Shown piece after piece: positions 1-8,101 of a stretch of DNA of 64,000 nt. The notes beneath the pieces are model-generated. The model searched no databases and was not told the DNA's origin. It saw only the letters and a program-made list of their open reading frames with translations. How positions within the stretch are numbered: the stretch's first letter is position 1; each line of letters begins with the position of its first letter. Position numbers and translations under genes: made by a program. The DNA is from Paenibacillus sp. 32352 (GTDB lineage: Bacteria > Bacillota > Bacilli > Paenibacillales > NBRC-103111): positions 368,871 through 432,870 of the forward strand of contig NZ_MZNT01000006.1 in assembly GCF_002042965.1 (NCBI RefSeq). The letters are read 5' to 3'.

Positions 1-4
1 GTTA

Positions 5-2160
<2,156 letters not shown>

Positions 2161-2183
2161 TCACTCTCCATTCGCTTTGAGGA

Positions 2184-2216
2184 TTGTCAACCTTACATCT
2201 TTAGAAAGGTTGACAA
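2184..2216. promoter_or_regulatory. BirA operator 1 (biotin repressor site)
   Basis: The half-sites TTGTCAACC and GGTTGACAA form a perfect inverted repeat separated by 15 bp, matching the Gram-positive BirA consensus (TTGTTAACC, about 15 bp, GGTTAACAA) with one symmetric change. It lies between the predicted transcription start and the bioA start codon, so bound BirA-biotinyl-AMP would block elongation or initiation. Confidence 0.85.
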
Positions 2217-2229
2217 TTATGCTATGGCC

Positions 2230-2258
2230 ATTTTAGCAATTCGCAGGAATCCTGTAAA
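2230..2258 (-). promoter_or_regulatory. Sigma-A promoter of bioA-bioD
   Basis: Reading leftward, a -35 box TTTACA and a -10 box TAAAAT are separated by exactly 17 bp. Transcription would begin near 2223. The promoter is bracketed by the two BirA operators. Confidence 0.7.
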
Positions 2259-2262
2259 CATA

Positions 2263-2296
2263 TTGTTAACCTAGTAGAGCGATCATTGGTTAACAA
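2263..2296. promoter_or_regulatory. BirA operator 2, upstream of the bio promoter
   Basis: TTGTTAACC and GGTTAACAA form a perfect consensus BirA palindrome with a 16-bp spacer. It ends 5 bp upstream of the -35 box. Most Gram-positive bio operons are described with one operator, so a second, better-matching site here is notable. It might alternatively have served a lost divergent gene to the right. Confidence 0.8.
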
Positions 2297-2414
2297 ATCC
2301 CGACTCAAGCAGATCCAGTACAAGAACCGTTGGAGTGGATTCTCAACAGCATTGTTCCGATACTCATAGTAATATCAGTTCGCTTTTGCCTTTTGGCTGC
2401 TTTTTCTCAAAGGC

Positions 2415-3175
2415 ATGAATCACTCCACTATTGATCACCACGTGACTTTCATTGATGATCCCTTCTTGCTTGCAGCGTTCCAGATGAAATGGCCCACCGG
2501 CTTTGCTGTCCGAAATGCCAGCACACGCGCTTACGAAATTACACCACGTAAACTTCCGCTTTACGAATCTGCCAGTTGTGGGCATCAAACGACCGTAATC
2601 GCGGATACGATCTTTGAAAAAACGCGAACCGATTTACTGAAGTGGTTCTGGGCCATTTATTTGATCGGCCACGATAAACGCGGTATTTCGGCCACTCAAC
2701 TTTCCGAAGAATTGGAAGTCGCTTATCAGACTGCTCCGGGGCATCGAACACAAAATCCGTAAGGCGATGAGCGACCTTGATGCGTCCTATACGTTGCCGG
2801 CATCGTGGAGTTGGATGAAGCTTTATTCGGGGCGCCCTCGCAAGACGGGAAGCGCGGGCGCGGAACGGAGCAAACTCCCCGTATTGGTAGCACTGTCGCT
2901 CGACAAGAAAGGCTTCCCGAAAACACCTCAAAATGCAAGTCATCCCTGACGTGAAAGGGATGACGCTTGTTGACTTCGCCCAGAAATATATTGAAGAAGG
3001 AGCGACGATAGCCAAGTGACGGTTATCATACATACTGCGCCCTGGAAAAAGAACGCTTTAAACACCTCGCGAAAAAATACGAATTAGCCACGAGATGAAG
3101 GGCGAAATGTTCAATCGGCTTGTCAAATGCTGTGTGTCGACGAAGACGAATACCTATCTTGAGCTAGTTGGATAA
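2415..3175 (+). pseudogene. Degenerate IS1595-family (ISXO2-like) transposase
   Basis: Three reading frames read in turn give a recognisable IS1595-type transposase: an N-terminal zinc-ribbon area (YESASCGHQTTVIADTIFEKT), then the DDE-type core (a sequence like ELDEAFIGAPSQDGKRGRG is recovered across frameshifts near 2815-2870), PVLVALSLDKKGFPK, and the typical C-terminal ending CVSTKTNTYLELVG before a TAA at 3173-3175. At least two frameshifts and an internal deletion near 3090 break it. No clear terminal inverted repeats were found. It sits between the biotin operon and the spore island. Confidence 0.8.
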
Positions 3176-3265
3176 TCAAATCTTTATATTATCACAGATT
3201 AGGTTACAAACGGATCCGCTTTTTCCCCAACTCCCCCAACTCCAAAATCCCTAATCAGAAAGGCG

Positions 3266-3295
3266 AAAAAAATCCCGCCTAATGAAGGCAGGATC
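3266..3295 (-). terminator. Rho-independent terminator of the YhcN-like gene
   Basis: Leftward, the hairpin ATCCTGCCT-TCATT-AGGCGGGAT is followed by a run of T. It lies immediately after the stop codon at 3305 and probably ends the whole spoVA2mob-like operon. Confidence 0.75.
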
Positions 3296-3304
3296 TTCAT
3301 TCAA

Positions 3305-3805
3305 TCAACTCTGGGCATTTGGAAAAATTCGCTGAACCATATCGCTAAATTCCTTGAAAAATCCGCTAACGGGTCTTCCTTGCGCAACATCGCTCACGTA
3401 TCGGTTCACGTGTTCCACAAAATTGGGATTCGTGGATACATACACATTTTTAATGGTCGGATCCGTCGCCTTGACTTGCTGGGCAATTCGGCTTTCTATT
3501 TCCGGGGTTAACTGGCCCTGATTCGTATCCAACGTTGCCGCCACATAGGCGTTATTTTGAGTAACGAGAACATTCGCCTTCCGCACGCCGGGAATCTGAG
3601 TTATCTTATCCGCCGCTTGTTGCGCAATTCGAATGCGGTTATCGACGTTCTGCGGCATTTGATTTGGAGCCTGCTGCGTTCTTACCTCTTGCGTTTTCAC
3701 TTGATTGTTTTGGTTGTTTCGCTGATTCGTGCATCCTGTCGTAAGAACCGGCACCATAACAAGCAGTAAAACTACGCTCTTCATTCTAGCTGTGTTTGAA
3801 AACAT
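3305..3805 (-). CDS. YhcN/YlaJ-family sporulation lipoprotein
   Basis: The 166-residue protein begins with a signal peptide ending in the lipobox LTTGC (Cys about 25), then an Asn/Gln-rich linker, then the YhcN/YlaJ domain with the pattern of an adhesion/BON-like fold (ITQIPGVRKANVLVTQNNAYVAATL, given in parts; later DPTIKNVYVSTNP). Members of this family are lipoproteins of the forespore inner membrane, and a YhcN-like gene is a standard part of spoVA2mob operons. The start ATG has AAAGGAG six bases upstream; a Met at codon 8 would also leave the lipobox intact. It is the last intact gene of the leftward operon. The function is inferred from family and context. Confidence 0.85.
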   Translation of the reverse strand: MFSNTARMKSVVLLLVMVPVLTTGCTNQRNNQNNQVKTQEVRTQQAPNQMPQNVDNRIRIAQQAADKITQIPGVRKANVLVTQNNAYVAATLDTNQGQLTPEIESRIAQQVKATDPTIKNVYVSTNPNFVEHVNRYVSDVAQGRPVSGFFKEFSDMVQRIFPNAQS

Positions 3806-3849
3806 ATCTAGCTCCTTTGCTGACGTTTTTTATATTATGGTTCAACAAT

Positions 3850-4158
3850 TCAAGTTTCATGCGGGAGTGCAATTCCTTTTTGCAACCAGAAAAGCGACGG
3901 ACAAATGTCCGCCGCTAAAAGCTTACCCTGTTGGGCTTTTATTCGGGTTATCCAGGCATTACAGGTGAGCGTTACTCCTAGTTCTTTACACAAATCGTCA
4001 TAAATCTGTTCTCTAGGATGCTCGTCTATGAAATGTCTTGTAAGAAATTCATACCATACCTGGTCAAAAGGAACATTTCCCCCATGAACGAAACGAAGGG
4101 TCATCCAGCGATCCAATAATTTCATACGGAATTTTTCCAGTTCAGCACCTCGCTCCAA
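3850..4158 (-). CDS. Unidentified spore-island protein, copy 1 of small gene B
   Basis: No known family was recognised. The first ~55 residues (ERGAELEKFRMKLLDRW..., then FDQVWYEFLTRHFIDEHPREQIYDDLCKELG) align clearly with the 81-residue protein at 28792-29037 (ERCDELAAFRIKIWDRY, FDQFWYDFLARHMI, EQVYEDFC). I chose the TTG at 4158 because it matches the ATG of that paralogue; another TTG at 4176 overlaps the stop of the preceding gene and is possible. The C-terminus is about 20 residues longer than in copy 2. It is rich in aromatic residues, charged and predicted soluble, with no signal or membrane segment. It follows gene A directly, as in the second copy. Confidence 0.65.
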   Translation of the reverse strand: MERGAELEKFRMKLLDRWMTLRFVHGGNVPFDQVWYEFLTRHFIDEHPREQIYDDLCKELGVTLTCNAWITRIKAQQGKLLAADICPSLFWLQKGIALPHET

Positions 4159-4172
4159 GTGATAATCTTCTC

Positions 4173-4376
4173 TCAAGCAACCTCTTCCGGTCGAGGGGGT
4201 ATTTGATGAACGGTTGCTCCCATGAGACCTTGAAAATATTTCGCCCTTTCCAAATGATGCAGTTTGCATTGGTCTTGATAATGCGACATTTTCATGTGCC
4301 ACTCGTACATCTGACGAATATAAACAGTGTGGTCATGTGAATACATAGGCATTGCATAATGAGTAAAGGTCTGCAT
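4173..4376 (-). CDS. Unidentified spore-island protein, copy 1 of small gene A
   Basis: This is a 67-residue protein rich in His, Met and aromatic residues (AMPMYSHDHTVYIRQMYEWHM near the start, then HLERAKYFQ). It is a clear paralogue of the protein at 29050-29253, with which it shares the MPM-[YF]-[ST]-HDH motif and the spacing of most aromatic residues. AGGGAGG lies 12 bp upstream of the ATG. It is predicted to be helical and soluble, without a signal peptide. A CATA-NNN-T motif found upstream of both copies resembles a sigma-K -10 element, which would place expression in the mother cell late in sporulation. The function is unknown. Confidence 0.7.
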   Translation of the reverse strand: MQTFTHYAMPMYSHDHTVYIRQMYEWHMKMSHYQDQCKLHHLERAKYFQGLMGATVHQIPPRPEEVA

Positions 4377-4431
4377 CCTTGATAGTTCCTCCCTAGGGGT
4401 TTTGATTATTGGTGAGGTTACCTCACATCAA

Positions 4432-4440
4432 CAGTCTATG
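4432..4440 (-). promoter_or_regulatory. Conserved sigma-K-like -10 motif upstream of gene pair copy 1
   Basis: Read leftward, CATAGACTG matches the sigma-K -10 consensus (CATANNNT). The identical nine bases occur 46 bp upstream of the second copy of this gene pair (29300-29308), and here they lie 55 bp upstream of the ATG. Flanking bases are also partly conserved. The -35 element of sigma-K is only two bases, so it cannot support the call on its own. Confidence 0.4.
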
Positions 4441-4600
4441 GAGGGACGTCTTAGGATAAAACCTCCCTCTCTGCAAGCGGGTGAGCAGGGGACTTGGATT
4501 GCTACCACGGACAGGAGTCTGGACGAATCCCCCACTGCCTCTATCTACAAAGGTTCCGATCAATTCCCCCGTCGGAGTCTTTGTAACCACTTTTGCGAAA
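4441..4600 (+). pseudogene. Remnant of the 157-residue island protein (C-terminal part)
   Basis: Translation in two successive frames recovers GRLRIKPPSLQAGEQGTW-ATTD and then PVGVFVT, matching GRLQMLPPSLQAGEYGTW-ATTD and PVGVFVT in the intact protein encoded at 20826-21299. The orientation is opposite to the intact gene. A frameshift separates the two pieces and no N-terminal half remains. It is evidence that the island once held a second copy of this segment. Confidence 0.7.
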
Positions 4601-4649
4601 ACGACAAACGCGGCAAAACTGTGGGGGATATCGGCGTTGAACCCGCGGG

Positions 4650-4949
4650 CTATAACAGCGAGGCAAGCAGGTGCGCCGCTTGATCGAGTACGCGATGTGA
4701 ACGGGAGCGCTGCAGTAATTCTTCCATGCGCAAGGGCGCGGAATTCGTCAGGTCATGATCAAATTGCTCCGTGAGTTCCCGCGCTACACCGGCGCTGTAC
4801 AAAACTTCGCACACCTTGTAATTGAGGCGATTGCTTCTTAAATCATAATTCGCCGAACATACCACAGCCGTTTCCCCATCGACGACCATCACCTTTGCGT
4901 GCAGCATCCCTTTTTCGTACATGTAAATCTGTACCCCGGCTTCCGTAGT
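4650..4949 (-). pseudogene. C-terminal fragment of a cardiolipin synthase/phospholipase D
   Basis: About 100 residues match the C-terminus of the intact enzyme at 18195-19712, including the second HKD motif (HAKVMVVDG), SANYDLRS and the terminal VLDQAAHLL. Everything upstream, including the first HKD motif needed for activity, is gone, so it cannot be a functional enzyme. It lies directly downstream of spoVAEb. spoVA2mob operons commonly carry a cls gene, so this may be the original operon copy, replaced functionally by the intact one. Confidence 0.85.
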
Positions 4950-4985
4950 AGGTACGGCTCCTATCCTAGAAGCCGGGCACATGCT

Positions 4986-5354
4986 TCATCCACGAGGCTT
5001 TGCTACGAGCGACGCAAGAAAAGAGAAAATGATCGCTGCTGAAACGCCGGCGCTCGTTACCTCAAAAATCCCGGTGATGATGCCGATCCATCCGTCCTGC
5101 TGCAGCTCCTGAAGCGCTCCATGAACCAGAGAGTTTCCAAAACTAGTGATCGGGACGGTCGCGCCGGCGCCCGCAAACTCGATCAGACGTTCGTACAAAC
5201 TTTTTCCCTTGTAAGGAATGCCGTCGACAATCGCGCCCAGCACGACAAGCGTACTCATCGTGTGGGCCGGAGTCAGTTTGCCAACATCGATCAGCAGCTG
5301 TCCGAGTACGCAAATGGCTCCCCCGATGATGAATGCCCAAACGAAGTCCATCAT
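4986..5354 (-). CDS. spoVAEb: Stage V sporulation protein AE (SpoVAEb)
   Basis: This is a 122-residue membrane protein with four predicted hydrophobic segments and the SpoVAC/SpoVAEb family motif GAGATVPITSFGNSLVHGA (about 71-89). With SpoVAC and SpoVAD it forms part of the channel system that moves dipicolinic acid (DPA) into the forespore and releases it at germination. The start overlaps the spoVAD stop by 4 bp and is preceded by AGGGGGA. It is part of the leftward operon 2duf-spoVAC-spoVAD-spoVAEb, the spoVA2mob arrangement known from heat-resistant bacilli. A chromosomal spoVA operon is expected elsewhere. Confidence 0.93.
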   Translation of the reverse strand: MMDFVWAFIIGGAICVLGQLLIDVGKLTPAHTMSTLVVLGAIVDGIPYKGKSLYERLIEFAGAGATVPITSFGNSLVHGALQELQQDGWIGIITGIFEVTSAGVSAAIIFSFLASLVAKPRG

Positions 5355-6373
5355 GATCCGTTCCCCCTATTCTCAATGGCTACCGCATGCGCTATGCAAG
5401 GAATGCTCTCCCCCTGCTGAAAGGTTAACGGAGATAGAAGCGCCCCCGTTGCCACCACGAGCATGCGGTTATACTCGCCTTTCTGCAGCTTTTTGAGCAA
5501 ATGTCCGTAGGTCACTGCCGCGGAACAACCACAACCGCTGCCACCTGCCATGGCGAAAGGCTGCTTCTCGCGATCGTAAATCATCAGTCCGCAATCGTCA
5601 TATTTCGTCTGATGAATCGGAACTTTGTGCTTCTCGAACAATTCGCATGCCAGCTCATAACCTACCTTCGCCAGGTCGCCGGTCACGATCAAATCGTAAT
5701 ATCCCGGTTCGATGTTGAAATCGCGGAAATGCGCCTGGATCGTATCGACGGCTGCCGGCGCCATCGCTGCTCCCATGTTGAACGGATCCTTGATGCCCAT
5801 GTCGACGACGCGGCCGATTGTGGCCCTGGTGACGATAGGGCCGTTGCCTTGCAGCGACACCACGGCCGCTCCCGCTCCGGTTACCGTATATTGGGCGGTT
5901 GGAGGCTTCTGGGCCCCGTATTCCGTCGGATAACGGTACTGTTTCTCCGACGAACAATTGTGGCTGCACGTTCCAGCCATGGCGTAACGGGCCGAACCGT
6001 AATTAACGATGTGGGCCGAAAGCGCCAAGCTTTCCATAGATGTCGAGCAAGCGCCGAATACACCGAGATACGGAATCGCCAGCGTTCGCGCAGCAAAACT
6101 GTTGCTGATGATCTGGTTCATCAGATCGCCGCCGATGTAAAATTGCACCTGCTCCTTGGTAATGCCTGCGTTTTCCACGGCCAGTTTGGTCGCTTCCTCG
6201 AGCATTTTTTTCTCCGCCTGCTCCCAGCTTTTCTGCTCCAGCATCAGGTCGCCGTGCGCGATATCGAAGTCGTTGCCGAGCGGGCCTTGCGCTTCGTCCG
6301 GACCGACAACCGATGCGGCAGCCACAATCACGGGCTGATGTTCAAAGCTCCAGCTTTGATGTCCTTGCAGCAT
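5351..6373 (-). CDS. spoVAD: Stage V sporulation protein AD (SpoVAD)
   Basis: SpoVAD is a soluble thiolase-fold protein on the outer face of the forespore inner membrane that binds DPA and its calcium chelate. The 340 residues match the family length. Characteristic segments are YIGGDLMNQIISNSFAAR (about 83-100), GVFGACSTSMESL (about 108-120) with the thiolase-like Cys, AGTCSHNCSSEKQYRYP (about 133-149), and GGSGCGCSAAV (about 293-303). It lies between spoVAC and spoVAEb, with 4-bp overlap downstream and a 6-bp gap upstream, so the genes are co-transcribed. Expression is expected in the forespore (sigma-G), in line with the promoter upstream of 2duf. Confidence 0.96.
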   Translation of the reverse strand: MLQGHQSWSFEHQPVIVAAASVVGPDEAQGPLGNDFDIAHGDLMLEQKSWEQAEKKMLEEATKLAVENAGITKEQVQFYIGGDLMNQIISNSFAARTLAIPYLGVFGACSTSMESLALSAHIVNYGSARYAMAGTCSHNCSSEKQYRYPTEYGAQKPPTAQYTVTGAGAAVVSLQGNGPIVTRATIGRVVDMGIKDPFNMGAAMAPAAVDTIQAHFRDFNIEPGYYDLIVTGDLAKVGYELACELFEKHKVPIHQTKYDDCGLMIYDREKQPFAMAGGSGCGCSAAVTYGHLLKKLQKGEYNRMLVVATGALLSPLTFQQGESIPCIAHAVAIENRGNGS

Positions 6374-6379
6374 GTCCGA

Positions 6380-6874
6380 TCACCCCTTCAGTCCCAGAAT
6401 CCAATGTATAATGCCAATCACGAAGGCGGCCACCGTACCGAACACGATCACGGATCCGGCCAGCTTGAACATGTTGCCGCCAACGCCCAGAACGAGCCCT
6501 TCGCTGCGATGCTCGAGCGCCGCCGAACACATTGAATTGGCAAAGCCCGTCACCGGAACAGATGTACCTCCGCCTGCCCACTGCGCGATTTTGTCATAGA
6601 CGCCGAAGCACGTCAGGATGACGGAGAGCAAGATCAAGACGGCAACGGTTGGATTACCTGCTGTCTTCTCCGAAAAACCGAACACCGTCTGAAACAACTT
6701 CATCAGCCCTTCGCCAATTAAACAAATGATCCCTCCCACCAAAAAGGCGCGCAGACAGTTGCGCACGACCGGACGCGGAGGCTCCTTGGACTTGGCCATC
6801 CGCTGGTATTCCTGCTGGGTTAACGTGACTTTCTTCAGCTTGCTTTTACTTTGGCCTGCGACGCTCATCTTCAT
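6380..6874 (-). CDS. spoVAC: Stage V sporulation protein AC (SpoVAC)
   Basis: This is a 164-residue integral membrane protein with a charged N-terminal tail followed by about four hydrophobic segments and the motif GGGTSVPVTGFANSMCSAALE (about 101-121), shared with SpoVAEb. In the SpoVA complex SpoVAC is the mechanosensitive-channel-like subunit through which DPA passes. The length is a little above the B. subtilis protein because of the Lys-rich N-terminus. It is separated from 2duf by 7 bp and from spoVAD by 6 bp. Confidence 0.95.
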   Translation of the reverse strand: MKMSVAGQSKSKLKKVTLTQQEYQRMAKSKEPPRPVVRNCLRAFLVGGIICLIGEGLMKLFQTVFGFSEKTAGNPTVAVLILLSVILTCFGVYDKIAQWAGGGTSVPVTGFANSMCSAALEHRSEGLVLGVGGNMFKLAGSVIVFGTVAAFVIGIIHWILGLKG

Positions 6875-6881
6875 TGCCCTC

Positions 6882-7742
6882 CTAGCGTTTTAACAGCGGC
6901 GTCATGCCGGAGATGATGTTCTCCATGCTCTCTGCGCATTGTTCATACATGGTTTTTACTTGACTTTGTTTCGATTCCAGCGCAAACATTTCCAGATCTG
7001 CGGCGCACTTTTTTAGCGTCGCCAGCAGCGCCGCTTTGGACGATGGAGCTGGAACCTTCAGTTGATCGTCATACAGATCGACAAACAGCTGCCCATACGA
7101 ATCCACCTGTCCCAGAAACACATTTTCCAGCGGGATGCCCATCTTATCCAATTCCGTTTGCAGCCATCCCCGGTTCAGTCCAATCGTAGCCAGCGGCTCG
7201 TCCATGATAACGCCATCCATCACAACGGTTTGCGGCTCTTGTTCGGGCGCCGTTTTCACACCGAGATGAGCGGGCGTCAGCGGCTGATTTTCTTTTTTCA
7301 GCAGCACGCTCAAGTCACCGCTCGCTTCCAGCATGGCGAACTCCACGTCTGCGACCCGGAATACGTTTTTGGTCCGCAATTGCTCCATCAGTTCATCGGC
7401 GGTATAACGTTCCTTTTTCAAGTTATCCTCAAGAACTTTACCGTCTTTAATGACGACCCTCCCCTTGCCTTCCAACCACTCCCGAAGCGTCTTGCTTTTT
7501 AACGTAAGGAGTTCGGCAACGAATGGAACGAAAAACCAGATGAAAATGGCAATCATACCATACACGTAATGCCCCTCGATATCCGTGGACATGAATCCGG
7601 CTACTTCGCCAAGCGTAATGCCAGTAATGTACTCGAAAAAAGTCAGCTGTGAAATTTGCTTCTTTCCCAAAATACGCGTGAGGACAAACAGCATCACTAC
7701 CGCGCCCAGGGAACGAAATACGATAAACGACCAACCCGGCAT
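6882..7742 (-). CDS. 2Duf protein: DUF421 membrane domain fused to DUF1657
   Basis: This 286-residue protein joins two domains. The N-terminal DUF421 (YetF-like) part has three membrane segments (about 5-85) with the signature GKKQISQLTFFEYITGITLG (27-46), then a cytosolic portion. The last ~50 residues (LLATLKKCAADLEMFAL, QVKTMYEQCAESMENII) match the free-standing DUF1657 proteins at 7887-8093 and 19793-19999. This fusion is the 2Duf protein of spoVA2mob operons, which studies in Bacillus link to higher spore wet-heat resistance and a less permeable inner membrane. It leads the operon. AAAGGGAG precedes the ATG, and a near-perfect sigma-G -10 lies 35 bp upstream. Confidence 0.9.
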   Translation of the reverse strand: MPGWSFIVFRSLGAVVMLFVLTRILGKKQISQLTFFEYITGITLGEVAGFMSTDIEGHYVYGMIAIFIWFFVPFVAELLTLKSKTLREWLEGKGRVVIKDGKVLEDNLKKERYTADELMEQLRTKNVFRVADVEFAMLEASGDLSVLLKKENQPLTPAHLGVKTAPEQEPQTVVMDGVIMDEPLATIGLNRGWLQTELDKMGIPLENVFLGQVDSYGQLFVDLYDDQLKVPAPSSKAALLATLKKCAADLEMFALESKQSQVKTMYEQCAESMENIISGMTPLLKR

Positions 7743-7776
7743 GGAAGACTCCCTTTCTTCTTGTGCAATTTTTCCA

Positions 7777-7807
7777 TAGTATGAGCAAAATGGAATTTAT
7801 TTATGAT
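7777..7807 (-). promoter_or_regulatory. Sigma-G-type promoter of the 2duf-spoVA operon
   Basis: Read leftward, the -10 CATACTA (7783-7777) is a perfect match to the sigma-G -10 consensus. At 18 bp upstream is ATCATA, a partial match to the -35 consensus. Forespore expression is what a spoVA operon needs. Confidence 0.6.
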
Positions 7808-7815
7808 TGTCCGGA

Positions 7816-7846
7816 GTCATATTTTGCAGCTGAAAAAGACATCTTA
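7816..7846 (+). promoter_or_regulatory. Possible divergent sigma-G promoter of the DUF1657 gene
   Basis: GTCATA and CATCTTA are separated by 18 bp and followed 40 bp later by the DUF1657 start. The layout mirrors the opposite-strand promoter at 7777-7807 with a similar -35 (xTCATA). Match quality is moderate. Confidence 0.4.
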
Positions 7847-7886
7847 TCTTATATGAGAGGTTAATCAGGAAAGGAGGGATTCGACA

Positions 7887-8093
7887 ATGACTGTAGCTAC
7901 TCAGGTCAAAACTTGCCTGGCTTCGCTGAAAAGCGCCCAGGCTAGTCTGGAACAATTCGCGCTGAACACGCAAAACCAGGAAGCGAAGACTATGTTCGAG
8001 CAAGCCGCGAAGCAAACCCAGCAAATCGCCGATCAGATAAACGCCCGTGTTCAGCAGATCGAAAACGAAGAACCGCAATTCAAGGGCTTCTAG
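7887..8093 (+). CDS. DUF1657 domain protein, copy 1
   Basis: This 68-residue protein consists only of a DUF1657 domain, which reads as one long amphipathic helix pair rich in Ala and Gln (KTCLASLKSAQASLEQFAL, then EAKTMFEQAAKQTQQIAD) and ends in EPQFKGF. It is nearly identical in design to the protein at 19793-19999 and to the C-terminus of 2Duf. DUF1657 genes recur in spoVA2mob operons; their biochemical role is not established. AAAGGAGG precedes the ATG. It is transcribed away from the 2duf operon, and a group II intron begins nine bases after its stop codon. Confidence 0.88.
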   Translation: MTVATQVKTCLASLKSAQASLEQFALNTQNQEAKTMFEQAAKQTQQIADQINARVQQIENEEPQFKGF

Positions 8094-8101
8094 TCCATCC
8101 A

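Noticed and set aside
3850..4376. Toxin-antitoxin pair for the small A-B genes
   Set aside because: Order and size fit loosely, but no toxin fold or DNA-binding antitoxin motif is visible, and a sigma-K-like motif and spore context suggest otherwise.
5501..6535. 344-codon frame on the + strand over spoVAD
   Set aside because: Antisense to well-supported spoVAD and spoVAC; composition is not protein-like.
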